Assembly: GCF_032452875.1 (NCBI RefSeq)
Contig: NC_083869.1
Coordinates: 73,340,501 to 73,404,500 of the forward strand
DNA length: 64,000 nt
DNA from: Bos javanicus
Taxonomy: Eukaryota; Chordata; Mammalia; Artiodactyla; Bovidae
Reading direction: 5' to 3'
In this document: in pieces, positions 22,655-34,428 of the stretch
Layout: every line of letters starts with the position of its first letter
How positions within the stretch are numbered: position 1 is the stretch's first letter
Notes under the pieces: generated by a model
What the model was told of the DNA's origin: nothing
The model's database searches: none
The model's input: only the letters and a program-made list of their open reading frames with translations
Translations under genes and position numbers: made by a program

Positions 22655-23400
22655 GGGTCCTTCTGTGTAAGCAAGTGGTTCAGAGATACAAAAACAAATA
22701 AAATGTGGCCCTCAACCGCAAAACATCGACAATATAGCTGTAACAAATATGCAGATTGCCACAGTTTAAGGTAAAACCTGGTCTGGCAAATATGAACTGG
22801 GGTCTAAGCACTATGGGAGCATCAACCATTGCGCAAAGTCATCTCAACTGTGAAAAATCGGCACAGGCTCTACAGATACCGTAGCATTTAAGCTGAGCTT
22901 TCAACCATTAAACTAAAGGGGTCTGACAAGGCCAAGAAGAGGCCATCAACCTTCAAAGCTGAGCCTTCAACCTTCAAACTAAAGGGGTTTGACAAGACCA
23001 AGAAGAGGCCATCCCTACAGAAGAAAGAGAGTAGGGAGCAGGGGAAGATACCAGGGGAGGTGAGGGCGGGGGGACACTGAGGTATGGCCGAGGTGTGTGG
23101 GGAACACAGTGGGAGAAAAGTTAATATTAGATGGCTTTGAGAATCAGGAACAGGTGTCCAGGCTTTGTTCTGCCGGGGGCAGAGCTGCCAAGGCCTCCAG
23201 CAGGGATGGACATAACCGCCTGTGTTTTAGGAAGCTTACTTGGCCTGGAGATGGAGACCTGTCAGGGAGCTACTGCAACTGGCAAGGGAGGGGAAAAGGG
23301 GTGTCTGAGTCTTATGTCAGAGGAGGCTGGAATGAAAAGAAAGGGAAAAGTTTGGAAGTTAAGTGCAGATGAAGTAACTGGTGAGATTTACATTTTCCTT
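22655..23400 (+). repeat. Possible ancient repeat of unresolved family
   Basis: TTCAGAGATACAAAAACAAATAAAATGTGGCCCTCAACC, AAGCACTATGGGAGCATC and AAGCTGAGCTTTCAA follow, in order, a widespread mammalian repeat I cannot name. It contains the tandem duplication at 22892-23013. Confidence 0.35.
22892..23013 (+). repeat. Tandem duplication of a 66-bp unit
   Basis: The 56-bp segment at 22892-22947 recurs at 22958-23013 with a few substitutions (shared ACTAAAGGGGT(C/T)TGACAAG), joined by AACCTTCAAA. Confidence 0.88.
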
Positions 23401-23413
23401 ATGCTTTTCCACT

Positions 23414-23536
23414 GGAGAAGGCAATGGCACCCCACTCCAGTACTCTTGCCTGGAAAATCCCATGGACGGAGGGGCCTGGTAGGCTGCAGTCCATGGGGTC
23501 GCTAAGAGTCGGACATGACTGAGCGACTTCACTTTC
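23414..23536 (+). mobile_element. Bov-A single unit
   Basis: GGAGAAGGCAATGGCACCCC to GAGCGACTTCACTTTC, with a near-perfect TSD ATGCT(T/C)TTCCAC on both sides (from 23401 and 23537). Confidence 0.9.
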
Positions 23537-23571
23537 ATGCTCTTCCACTCTTTTCAAATAGGTGCATATTC

Positions 23572-24090
23572 TTTTTATTTTTATTTTTTATTGAAGTATA
23601 GTTGCTTTGGGCTTTCCCAGGGACTCAGTGGTAAAGAATCCACCTGCAATGCAGGAGACGTGTCAGGAGCCGTGGGTTCAATCCCTGGGTCGGGAAGATC
23701 CCCTGAAAAAGAGATCCAGCATTCTTGCCTGGAGAATCCCATGGACAGAGGAGCCTGCTGGGCTACAGTTCATGAACTTACAAAAGAGTCAGACACAACT
23801 TAGTGACTAAACAACAACAGTAGATTTACAAAGTTATGTTAGTTTCAGGTACACAGAACAGTAATTCAGTTATACATATACACATGCATCTTTTCTTTTT
23901 CAGATTATTTTCCATTGTATGTTATTATAAAATAATGAGTATAGCTCCCTGGGCTATACATTAAAACACTGTTCATTATCTATTTTTTTAAATAGCAGTT
24001 ATGTATATGTTGATTCCAAACTCCTAATTTATCCTCCCCCAGCCCCTCTTTGATAACCACAAGCTCATTTTCTATGTCCGTGGGTCTGAG
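23572..24090 (-). mobile_element. Artiodactyl L1 3' end, antisense, with Bov-tA inside
   Basis: TTTTTATTGAAGTATAGTTG, then after the SINE AAGTTATGTTAGTTTCAGGTACAC, AGTATAGCTCCCTGGGCTATAC and TTGATAACCACAAGCTCATTTTC are reversed ruminant L1 3' UTR. Confidence 0.82.
23609..23818 (+). mobile_element. Bov-tA SINE
   Basis: TTTCCCAGGGACTCAGTGGTAAAGAATCC tRNA-like head, A unit and an (AAC)-rich tail, inserted in an antisense L1. The head has a short internal insertion (ACGTGTCAGGAGCCG). Confidence 0.88.
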
Positions 24091-24233
24091 TGTTGTACAG
24101 TTTCAACTGCATGAATTTTTACTATCTCAATTTTTTAAGCAGGGGATCCTTTAAAATTAAAGGGAAAAAAACACACAAAGTAGACAGCTCTGTCCTATGA
24201 AACACAATCTACTTTAGCCACATCAGTTAGTCC

Positions 24234-26028
24234 AGTTCAATTCAGTCACTCAGTCGTGTCCAGCCCTTTGAAACCCCATGAATTGCAGCACGCCAGGCCT
24301 CCCTGTCCATCACCAACTCCCAGAGTTCACTCAAACTCATGTCCATCGAGTCAGTGATGCCATCCAGCCATCTCATCCTCTGTCATCCCCTTCTCCTCCT
24401 GCCCCCAATCCCTCCCAGCATGAGAGTCTTTTCCAATGAGTCAACTCTTTGCATCAGGTGGCCAAAGTGCTGGAGTTTCAGCTTTCGCATCATTCCTTCC
24501 AATGAACACCCAGGACTGATCTCCTTTAGAATGGACTGGTTGGATCTCCTTGCAGTCCAAGGGACTCTCAAGAGTCTTCTCCAACACCACAGTTCAAAAG
24601 CATCAATTCTTCGGCGCTCAGCTTTCTTCACAGTCCAACTCTCACATCCGTACCTGACCACTGGAAAAACCATAGCCTTGACCAGCTGGACCTTTGTTGG
24701 CAAAGTAATGTCTCTGCTTTTGAATATGCTATCTAGGTTGGTCATAACTTTCCTTCCAAGGAGTAAGCATCTTTTAATTTCATGGCTGCAATCACCATCT
24801 GCAGTGATTTTGGAGCCCAGAAAAATAAAGTCAGCCACTGTTTACACTGTTTCCCCATCCATTTGCCATGAAGTGATGGGACCAGATGCCATGATCCTCG
24901 TTTTCTGAATGTTGAGCTTTAAGCCAACTTTTTCACTCTCCTCTTTCACTTTCATCAAGAGGCTTTTGAGTTCCTCTTCACTTTCTGCCATAAGGGTGGT
25001 GTCATCTGCATACCTGAGGTTATTGATATTTCTCCCAGCAATCTTGATTCCAGCTTGTGCTTCTTCCAGTCCAGCGTTTCTCATGATGTACTCTGCATAG
25101 AAGTTAAATAAGCAGGGTGACAATATACAGGCTTGACATACTCCTTTTCCTATTTGGAACCAGTCTGTTGTTCCATGTCCAGTTCTAACTCTTGCTTCCT
25201 GACCTGCAAACAGGTTTCTCAAGAGGCAGGTCAGGTGGACTGGTATTCCCATCTCTTTCAGAATTTTCTACAGTTTATTGTGATCCACACAGTCAAAGGC
25301 TTTGGCATAGTCAATAAAGCAGAAATAGATGTTTTTCTGGAACTCTCTTCCTTTTTCCATGATCCAGCAGATGTTGGCAATTTGATCTCTGGTTCCTCTG
25401 CCTTTTCTAAATCCAGCTTGAACATCTGGAAGTTCACGGTTCACATATTGCTGAAGCCTGGCTTAGAGAATTTTGAGCATTACTTTACTAGTGTGTGAGA
25501 TGAGTGCAATTGTGTGGTAGTTTGAGCATTCTTTGGCATTGCCTTTCTTTGCGATTGGAATGAAAACTGACCTTTTCCAGTCCTGTGGCCACTGCTGACT
25601 TTTCCAAATTTGCTGGCATATTGAGTGCAGCACTTTCACAGCATCATCTTTCAGGATTTGAAAGAGCTCAACTGGAATTCTATCACCTCCACTAGCTTTG
25701 TTCATAGTGATGCTTTCTAAGGCCCATTTGACTTCACATTCCAGGATGTCTGGTTCTAGGTGAGTGATCACACCATTGTGATTATCTAGGTCGTGAAGAT
25801 CTTTTTTGTACAGTTCTTCTGTATATTCTTGTGACCTCTTCTTAATATCTTCTGCTTCTGTTAGGTCCATACCATTTCTGTCCTTTTCGAGCCCATCTTT
25901 GCATGAAATGTTCCCTTGGTATCTCTAATTTTCTTGAAGAGATCTCTAGTTTTTCCCACTCTGTTGTTTTCCTCTATTTCTTTGCATTGATCGCTGAGGA
26001 AGGCTTTCTTATCTCTCCTTGCTATTCT
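24234..26028 (-). mobile_element. BovB LINE, 1.8 kb, 5'-truncated
   Basis: Reversed BovB from its 3' end (AGTTCAATTCAGTCACTC) to a break in the linker before the RT domain. Frames on the minus strand give 25463-25870 (MDLTEAEDIKKRSQEY), 24842-25252 (with NNLRYADDTTLM) and 24383-24838 (MADFIFLGSKITADGDC). An insertion near 24840 and stops near 25460 separate the frames. It is sense relative to CLASP1. Confidence 0.93.
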
Positions 26029-26029
26029 C

Positions 26030-26610
26030 AGAATGTAACAAATAAAAAAAAAAGGGAAGCTTTGGAGCTAAATACTTAAAGGTAAAAGCATAGAAATGTT
26101 AAGGATCCCAAATCTCAGTGACCACAAAGTAAAAAAGGAGAAAGTAAGAGGAAAAGAGTGAATCACTCCTCCATCTCCAGCTTTACACACAGTCCGGAGA
26201 GGAGGGAAGACCTGCATCGTTGCTGAGTCTCCACTGCACAGAGATAGAAGCAAGGCTCAGATAAAGCAACCTGCCTGAGTCCACACCCATGTGTTCACAA
26301 CTCAGTGTAAACATTTGTTTGTCCCACCAAAGGAGGGTGGAAGGAGGAAGTGCAAGGTTAAAGGCTCCTCAACTGATTCCATTCAAGTAACAGCATCTCG
26401 GTGGCACCAATAATAAACCAAGCGTCACAACCTACAGGACAGCTTCATGTTATGAACTCCAGAGGAGACACATTAAGACCTCACCCAACACCAGAAGCTG
26501 CAAGCTCCCTGCTATGACTGCAAAATGAGTGATGCTATCAGAAGCACGACAGAGGCCAGGGCCAACCCATGACACCATGACAGTCAGGTCTCTATAATAT
26601 ATTATTATGC
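26030..26610. other. Single-copy intron
   Basis: An A-tract (26042-26053) follows the BovB. GGCTCAGATAAAGCAACCTGCC near 26250 may be a scrap of reversed MIR. Confidence 0.3.
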
Positions 26611-26626
26611 AACCTAGCTTTCTCTT

Positions 26627-26901
26627 TGGAGAAGGCAATGGCACCCCACTCCAGTACTCTTGCCTGGAATATCCCTTGGACGGCAGAGCCAGGTAGGCTG
26701 CAGTCCATGGGGTAACAAAGAGTCAGACACTTACTGAGCGACTTCACTTTCACTTTTCACTTTCATGCATTGGAGAAGGAAATGGCAACCCGCTCCAGTG
26801 TTCTTGCCTGGAGAATCCCAGGGATGGTGGGAGCCTAATGGGCTGCCGTCTATGGGGTCACACAGAGTCGGACACAACTGAAGCGACTTGGCAGCAGCAG
26901 C
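26627..26901 (+). mobile_element. Bov-A2 SINE with 11-bp TSD
   Basis: Two A units and a (CAG)n tail. AGCTTTCTCTT is duplicated exactly at 26616-26626 and 26902-26912. Confidence 0.95.
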
Positions 26902-27081
26902 AGCTTTCTCTTATATTCTTCTCATTTAACTACCAAAAAACCTCATCAAATACCATGAGCAGAAAAGGTCTCATGGACATGGTATCAGAAAAGGTAGGGG
27001 ATTGTTCATTTATTAGACAACTTTACCGAACAACTATATTCCAAGAAAGTTATAGGTAAAATTACTTAAAAAAAAAAAAAA

Positions 27082-27209
27082 GGAATTCTCCTGACAATCT
27101 AGTGGTTAAGACTCCGCGCTTCCACTGCAGGGGACACAGCTTTGATCCCGGGTCAGGGAATTAAGATCCCATGCACGATGTGGTGCAGCCAAAAAAAAAA
27201 AAAAAAAAA
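27082..27209 (+). mobile_element. CHR SINE with A19 tail
   Basis: GGAATTCTCCTGACAATCTAG head, ending GTGGTGCAGCC and a 19-A tail. A 13-A run also precedes it (27068-27081). Confidence 0.9.
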
Positions 27210-28735
27210 GACACAGTCAGAGAGAAATTATGACATTAATCATTATGACACTAATCAAATCATCACAAGATAAGTTAAGCTATGATAAATGCTCTAAGGG
27301 AAAGCTTTGAAGTCATATAGAACAGTGTGTTCTAGTCTGAAGGTTGAGAAATAAGTTTGAAGAGACGCAAATTTATGGACCATAACATATGCAATAAAGA
27401 AATTCATCTCTGAAAGAAAAAAAGAAAAATAGAGCCGTAAAATACAAGAGAATTAGTTCTAAGACACAAATAAAACTTCGACTACCCCATGCAAGAGGGA
27501 AAAGAGGGGAGAGAAAAGAGCAGTGTGAGCCCCATACTATGCCTCCATTGTTAACCAACTGATGGCCCAGGGTCTGATTTGGGCCTACAGCCCAGCTGAT
27601 CCATAAAATCTGTGGTCCAGGCCCAGTCAATTCCATGACTTTTCCATGCCTTGCTGAAGGACACAGGAGAAAAAGCCACAGGAAGACTGGATTCCAAGTC
27701 ACCAGAGCCAGCTGTCAGGACGTCGCTCACAGGTCCTGGAAGGCCACTGGGGAAACCACTGCAGCTGAGGAAATGGTGCCTTTCTCAAGGCCCAGGAGCA
27801 CCTCCCGGCTGAGTCTTGTTTAGTTTCATGTTGGGGAGGGGTTTGGGGGTGGGATGCAGAACCTCCAGCGAGGATAGCTCTGGGTTATGAAACTTCAAAA
27901 ACAAAACACAGTCTGTCCCTGCTCTCTGGAAGCTCAGCTCTACTGGGGAGCCACACACAAATAGCTAAATTCCATGGAGGGAAACCAGATTAAAAGCGCC
28001 TCCGGGCCTTTAAGTCTGACAAGATGTCAGACTTGCCCAAGATGTCAGGCTCATCTTGGGCAATTCCTGCCTAGACCCGGAATCAACCATTTCTCTAAGG
28101 CACCCCCAATTCCTTTTACTGGAAAACAGCCCTTTCAAATTGGCTCTGTGCCCTTTTGACATGACTTTAAAGTTCTTCTGTGGCCAGATATGGGACCAAG
28201 AAGATGCTCAAATGTAATGGTCGAACACAATGGATATGTTTAAATTCATCAATTATACTGATACTAAAAAGACCCTCTTTGGACAACTTTGGAGGCTGGT
28301 AGGCACCAGCTCACGTTCTAAACACTGATAAACTGAAGGAAAGAATAAAGCAAAGTGCCTTTTCTATATGGACTGTGTTTCAGAGTAACCAACTAGTTGA
28401 TGAGGCAAGGTTCTTTATAGAAGAACCACAGTGAATAAATATTAATAACAGAATTAAAAGAAATGACACAATTGGAAAACCGTCCTATTGCCATCTAATG
28501 AAATAATATAGGCAGCAATCATCAATTGCTACTAGAAACTACTAAAAGTAAGAAATCATAAAACAGAGGAATCCGTGAGGACACCTGAACCCATGGATCA
28601 ATCCTGGCATTACCAGAAGTAGGATGACCAGCCAGTAAGGACCCACTAACATGACACAGACAGATGAACACACCAGTACCGAGGAAGCAGTAGTTAACTG
28701 AGAGAAACACTGAAGCTAATCAAGCCTCTAGGAAC
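27210..28735. other. Single-copy intron
   Basis: About 1.5 kb without a supported repeat. Near 28015-28060 GATGTCAG(A/G)CT is repeated twice and CAAGATG(T/A) occurs in both orientations, a minor local repeat. Confidence 0.3.
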
Positions 28736-28740
28736 AGGTC

Positions 28741-28762
28741 TCGCTTGCTTGCTTGCTTGCTT
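28741..28762 (+). repeat. (CTTG)n microsatellite
   Basis: Five to six copies of GCTT/CTTG at the end of the neighbouring reversed Bov-tA, formed from its tail. Confidence 0.85.
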
Positions 28763-28976
28763 GTTTAGCCACGCAGTCATGCCCAACACTTTGCAACTCT
28801 TTGGATTGTAGCCCACCCAGCTCCTCTGTCCGTGGCATTTCCCAGGCAAGAATACTAGGGTGGGTGGCCATCTCCTCATCCAGGGGATCTTCCTGACACA
28901 TGGATCAAGCCTGCATTTCCAGTGTCTCCTGCATTGCAGGTGGCTTCTTTACCCACTGAGCCATTAGGGAAGCCCT
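28763..28976 (-). mobile_element. Bov-tA SINE, antisense
   Basis: Reversed A unit, then TCCTGCATTGCAGGTGGCTTC and the reversed head ending ATTAGGGAAGCCC. Confidence 0.9.
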
Positions 28977-28989
28977 AGAATCTTCTATT

Positions 28990-29258
28990 GGAGAAGGCAA
29001 TGGCACCCCACTCCAGTACTCTTGCCTGGAAAATCCCATGGACGGAGGAGCCTGGTAGGCTACAGTCCATGGGGTCGCGAAGAGTCGGACACGACTGAGC
29101 AACTTCACTTTCACTTTTCACTTTCATGCACTGGAGAAGGAAATGGCAACCCACTCCAGTGTTCTTGCCTGGAGAATCCCAGGGATGGGGGAGCCTGGTG
29201 GGCCGCCGTCTATGGGGTCGCACAGAGTCGGACACGACTGAAGCAACTTAGCAGCAGA
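28990..29258 (+). mobile_element. Bov-A2 SINE
   Basis: Well-kept two-unit Bov-A2 with a short (GCA)n tail. It lies only 13 bp from the antisense Bov-tA, so the two A units form a short-spaced inverted pair. Confidence 0.93.
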
Positions 29259-29519
29259 ATCAGGCCTAATGATCAGCTTTCCAGAAACAGAAGAATATGC
29301 TAGATGACACAATGACATAAAAATGCAATCAGTTAAATCCAGAATAAGGCAGCTTCTACAGGACAACCAATACAGTTTCTTCAACAAATAAACTCTATAG
29401 ATAAAAGGTGGGTAGGGGAGAAACATCAATTTTAACAAAAATTTAAATGTAACATGTGACATCACTTGGATATGAATTTTAAAAAATCAACTACAAAAAG
29501 ATAATTTTGAAACAGATGA

Positions 29520-29935
29520 TAACTGAACCTACAGTAGTTATAAGATAATATTAAGGAATTAGTAAGTTTGTTGGGTGTGATAATGACATTGTAGGTACTT
29601 TTTTTATTCAGAATTATGTATTGAAATGGAGAAGGAATCTGCAGCCCACCCCGGTATTCTTGCTTGGAAAATCCCATGGACAGAGGAGCCTGAAAGGCTA
29701 TAGTGGTCCATAGGGTCGCAAAGAGTCAGACATGACTGAAGGACTTAGCATGTAGCACGTATTGAAATATTTACAGGTAAAACACTAAGACTTGTGGAAT
29801 GTGCTTTAAAACACTTTAAGGGGAGAAAAGTGGAGAAAGCATGGATGAAACAAGAATTATAGAACACTGATAGCTGTTGAAGCCGGATATATGGGATTCA
29901 CTGTTTTATTCTCATTACTTTCGTGCATATTGGGG
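29520..29935 (+). repeat. Old L1 3' end (L1MC/MD-like) with Bov-A insertion
   Basis: GTATTGAAATATTTACAGGT, GATGAAACAAGAATTATAG, AGCTGTTGAAGCCGGATATATGGGATTCACTG and CATTACTTTCGTGC are in the order of this L1 3' end and flank a Bov-A. Confidence 0.65.
29628..29758 (+). mobile_element. Bov-A single unit with 10-bp TSD
   Basis: GGAGAAGGAATCTGCAGCCC to GAAGGACTTAGCATG. GTATTGAAAT is repeated at 29618-29627 and 29759-29768. Confidence 0.92.
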
Positions 29936-30480
29936 AAAAACTCATAACCAGAGGTTGGGGAAAAAATACACCCCTTATACAGGAATACTCATCACAGTGT
30001 TGTTTAAATGGTGAAAATGTGCAAACAAGCTAAATCTCAGACTAATCAGGTAAATCATTATGCACGTAAAAAAGGAATAACATGAGATCGTGATGCTGCT
30101 GCTGCTAAGTCGCGTCAGTCATGTCCAACTCTGTGCGACCCCACAGACGGCGGCCCACCAGGCTCCTGTTCCTGGGATTCTCCAGGTAAGAATACTGGTG
30201 TGGGTTGCCATTTCCTTCCCCAGTGCATGAAAGTGAAAAGTGAAAGTGAAGTTGAACACGAGACCATAAAAACAACCATATTTTACTGCCCCCAAAATCC
30301 TACAACTTTTTACACTGAGTAAAACAAAGCAACAAATAACAGACGGTAGAACAACACAGTGTAATTCTACAGCGATACACGTACAGGAAAATGTCCAGAG
30401 GACGTTCACCAGGTGTGTGATCTCTGGGGGAAATATACTGGATGTCATTGTTCTTTGGGAACTTCTGAAGGCATTCACTC
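29936..30480 (+). repeat. Probable old L1 3' sequence
   Basis: CACAGTGTTGTTTAAATGGTG and AATCAGGTAAATCATTATGCACG recall L1 just after ORF2; the match is weak. A Bov-A unit interrupts it at 30090-30254. Confidence 0.4.
30090..30254 (-). mobile_element. Bov-A unit with (GCT)n, antisense
   Basis: GCTGCTGCTGCTAAGTCGCG head and one A unit plus part of the linker. AACA(T/C)GAGA(T/C)C flanks it at 30079-30089 and 30255-30265. Confidence 0.9.
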
Positions 30481-30727
30481 ATACAACTGCAGTTTTTTAA
30501 GGGAGTATGGGCAGTGAATAGTTGAGTTTTTTGTGGTTTCCCAAATTTGAAATATGGTTGAAAATATGGTTATTATGGTGCTTAAATGGAATAAAATACT
30601 GAAAGCGATTACCACAAAATTTGGCAAATAACCAGACATTCAAAAGTTGTTACATCTCTTATTTTTTTTCCCACTTGACAACCACAATAAAGCAATTGTT
30701 GCTTTAAAAAAATATTTTAAAATATCC

Positions 30728-31521
30728 TCATTTTTTAAATGCTGGAGAGGGTGCGGAGAAAAAGGAACCCTCTTACACTGTTGGTTGGAATGCAAACTAG
30801 TACAGCCACTATGGAGAACAGGGTGGAGATTCCTTTAAAAACTGGAAACAGAACTGCCATATGACCCAGCAATCCCACTGGTGGGCATACACACCGAGGA
30901 AATCAGAATTGAAAGAGACACGTGTACCCCAATGTTTATTGCAGCACTGTTTACAATAGCCAGGACATGCAAGCAACCCAGATGCCCATCGGCAGACGAA
31001 TGGCTAGGAAAGATGTGGTACATATACATAATGGAATATTACTCAGCTATTAAAAAGAATGCATTTGAATCAGTTCTAATGAGGTGGATGAAACTGGAGC
31101 AGAGTGAAGTCAGTCAGAAAGAAAAACACCAATACAGTATATTAATGCATAGATATGGAGTTTAGAAAGATGCTAATGATGACCCTATATGCGAGACAGC
31201 ACAAGAGACACAGATGTAAAGAACAGACTTTTGGACTCAGTGGGAGAAGGCGAAGGTGGGATGATTTGAGAGACTAGCATTGAAACATGTATATTACCAT
31301 ATGTGAAATAGATCGCCAGCCCAAGTTCTATGCATGAGACAGGGCGCTCAGGGCTGGTGCACTGGGATGACCCTGAGGAATGAGATGGGGAGGGAGGTGG
31401 ATGGGGGGTTCAGGATGGGGAACACATGTACACCTGTGGCTGATTCATGTCAATGTAGGGCAAAATCACTACAATATTGTAATTAGCCTTCAATTAAAAT
31501 AAATTAATAAAAAAAAAAAAC
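30728..31521 (+). mobile_element. Ruminant L1 3' end with ORF2 C-terminus
   Basis: Two frames cover the C-terminal part of ORF2: one reads CGEKGTLLHCWLECKLVQPL (within 30647-30838), the other has IMEYYSAIKKNAF and DEWLGKM (30881-31165). They are linked by a frameshift near 30840-30880. The 3' UTR is G-rich at 31380-31420 and ends CAATTAAAATAAATTAATAAA with an A-tail. The good match suggests a fairly recent insertion, heavily 5'-truncated. Confidence 0.9.
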
Positions 31522-31930
31522 CCTCGTTTTTAAAAATCCAAAACCCACCTACTTCCTTTCTCTTCCTTCACTTAATTATATATTTACACCTAATACATGT
31601 TTGTTTCATTTTAAAGTTTAAAACAGAAGGCAGTCTTCATTAATACATCCCCATCATGGTTCTCCTAAAACAGATCTTTGAAGTATGACATTATCCACGT
31701 CCTTAGATTGTCTTTTTGTTGTAACATTTTAGACAGGACTGATGATTTAAACACATGGGATTTTTTTAACTCTCATGTCAAATGTCTGTGAAAATTCAGC
31801 CTTCTCTCAGACTTCTCTGGGAGAAGTAGGCTTCTCTGTAATTTACTATTAAATACTAATAGGACTAAAAGAAGTTCACGGGACACATATGGGAATCCTT
31901 CACATATGGAGTCCCTTCTCCTTCTCGTGT
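31522..31930. other. Single-copy intron
   Basis: No supported feature. Confidence 0.3.
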
Positions 31931-31934
31931 TCCC

Positions 31935-32150
31935 TTTTTAAAAATTGAGACATCATTCGCACGCCATAGAAGTCATCCTTTTAACATGTTCAGTCCAGTG
32001 ATTTTCAGTATATGCACATGGCTGCACAGCTGTCACTGCCATCTAACTCCAGAACGTCTTCATCACCCAAAAGAACCCCGTTACCGTCACCAACCACTCC
32101 ACGCTTCCCCCATCCCACCTCTTCGCTCAGACCCCGGCAACCGCTAATAC
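31935..32150 (-). repeat. Old L1 3' end, antisense
   Basis: AGTCATCCTTTTAACATGTTCAGTCCAGTG, CTAACTCCAGAACGTCTTCATCACCC and CCCCGGCAACCGCTAATA are reversed L1MA-like 3' UTR motifs. Confidence 0.75.
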
Positions 32151-32995
32151 AATTATAATCATTATCAAGGTTGATTTGTTAGGGAAGGGGATAGGAAGAG
32201 GCAATACATTCTTTCATGGCATAAGATCCCCATTCTGACGGCTTAAACTATATAAAGAATACGCTTCAGCTTCACATGTATGCATTGGTGAAAATAAATC
32301 AGCACTTTCCTCTTGAATTAATCTTCCTTTTACTATAACGCAGGAATCAAATCACATAGACAGCACTGGCTTCCTCTGACTGCACCGCTGATCAACTCTG
32401 AACATGTGGTCATGGCGTATTTCACTCTTCCATCTCAAAATTCTGAGGCAACAGCAAAGTAAAATCTAGCAATTACCACAAAAAGATAAACTAAATGTAA
32501 AAAAAAAAAAAAGAAAGTAAGTCATCAAGATAAGCTAAATTCATACCAATGTTTGCTCACTTAGTTGGCAAAACTTATCACAACATTTCTTGTGTTGAAT
32601 GCATAACAGATTCTCTACAGATTTTTTTTTTCTCTTTTTAGAGTAATTAGATGAAAATTGATGGAAAAAAAGTAGGGCTGACGTAGTTGAATATGCTGAG
32701 TGGATTTGTGACCCTAACTGCAATACCGCTTGGGGATCAGTCATATTTCCGTATAGTATGAAATGTTACCGTAATTTATTGTTACCGTAATTCCACAAGA
32801 GAAAAATTAAGGCACTGCTGTAAGTTACCGGTGATCCTCCTTAATTTCACACATGCAGTTGTGCAACAAATCCAACTCCTATTCATTTCCTCCTGCAGTA
32901 AACAATACAGATGATACATCATCCCTATTACTTCCAGACCAATATCTTCTCAAAAGCAGCTGAAGAAGAAAATGTTTTAAGTCTCTGTTTATAAA
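32151..32995. other. Single-copy intron
   Basis: AT-rich, about 850 bp, nothing recognised beyond short homopolymers. Confidence 0.3.
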
Positions 32996-33255
32996 AGTAA
33001 CACATGCCTCTACCGTGAAAAATTTAGAAATTACAGGAACGTAAATAAGAAAACTTACCATCTATAATCTCCTTATATAGACTAATACCATTCAAATTTT
33101 CACACAGTTCTTTCCAGACCATTTTTCCTACACATTTGTGCACAGTTGAGATCTTGCTGTATCTAAATTTTGCACCTGCCTTTTTCACTTTACATCTTTC
33201 CATCAGCATTTCCCCACTGAAAAGTCTTTACAAACGGTCCCTGAGGGCCGTACAC
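32996..33255. repeat. Possible ancient repeat
   Basis: ATAAAAGTAACACATGCC, AAAAATTTAGAAATTAC and CATCTTTCCATCAGCATTTC resemble a common old mammalian repeat; family and orientation unresolved. Confidence 0.4.
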
Positions 33256-34230
33256 CATCTTCCTGATAAACAGATGTAAGTATTTACACACACACACATC
33301 TCATATTCTCCTCATGCTATATATTTGAAATTTCCCCAATCTGAAGCCACTATTTCTAATTTAAAATGATTTTTTATTTGCCATGCACACATTTCTGTCA
33401 CAGACACACATCCCGTGCAGAGGCCACACATTTTCATTTTGGTTCCAAAGGACTTGGTTATTTCCAAGTCATTGTGATGCAGAGTCACTGCCAAAACCCA
33501 CATTCCTGTCTGAGAAAAAAATATCACCCATATCATTAGGACTTTGGAATGAACAAACAATGGGCCATAAATTCTTTAAACCATTTAGAAATGAAAGGCC
33601 ATGCCCTCAATCAGTCAAAAAGCACTCTCTCCTATCCTAAGCTTGCAATCAGAGCTGTCCCCTGACCTCTAGTACCAAGACTGTGGGGAGGGAAGATCCA
33701 CTCTGTCTGACCGTGTCACTTTGGCAATGGCTGTCTGATAGAGCCGACCTTGACTTTCACCTTTAGATGCTCTTCTCTGGCAGATCAGCATCTCACAAAG
33801 GTGACCCCAGAGCAGGGGGGTACATTTCAGGAAGAAGGCCACTGCACCCCAAGCCGAACCTGCAGGCAGCAAGCCCTCCTGGATAGACGGACAGATGGCA
33901 GGTCAGAATGTAAATGAGAAGCGAGACTCCAGGGCCCACTGTCAACTACTGACCCAGCCAAATAATTCAAGCAGGAACTTCCAATTCTTTATCTCAGTCC
34001 AAATGCATATTACTTTTTAAAATTAACATAAAACAAAACTTCCTTGCCGAAACCTCACGGAGAGTCCAAATCAAATATTAAAACAAAGCCAGCCAAAAAA
34101 ACATGAATTTGACCCTGGCAAGGGCCTTCATTTTTAAAAATAAGGTTGCTTATTTACTTTACCTTATCTGCTGCTCCACTATTATTAAGCTATTTCCTTC
34201 TGACCTCAGAGGTACCATTAAATAGTACCT
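33256..34230. other. Single-copy intron
   Basis: About 1 kb; only a short (AC)n at 33290-33298. No exon recognised. Confidence 0.3.
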
Positions 34231-34428
34231 AAAGAAACAACAAGGTCCTACTGTACAGCACAGGGAACTATGTTCAATATCCTGTGATAAACCATAATGG
34301 AAAACAACATAAAAAAGAATACATATGTACGTGTAACTGAATTACTTATTGTCCACCAGGAACTAATACAACATTGTAAATCAACTATATTTCAATAAAA
34401 TTAAAATTTTTTAAATAAATAAATAATA
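34231..34428 (+). mobile_element. Artiodactyl L1 3' UTR
   Basis: GGTCCTACTGTACAGCACAGGGAAC, TATCCTGTGATAAACCATAATGG and AACATTGTAAATCAACTATATTTC, ending in an (AAAT)n tail. Confidence 0.85.

Noticed and set aside
24339..24908. 189-codon plus-strand ORF (also 42072-42617, 56252-56905, 7120-7578)
   Set aside because: These are the reverse strand of BovB ORF2, read in a frame that happens to stay open.
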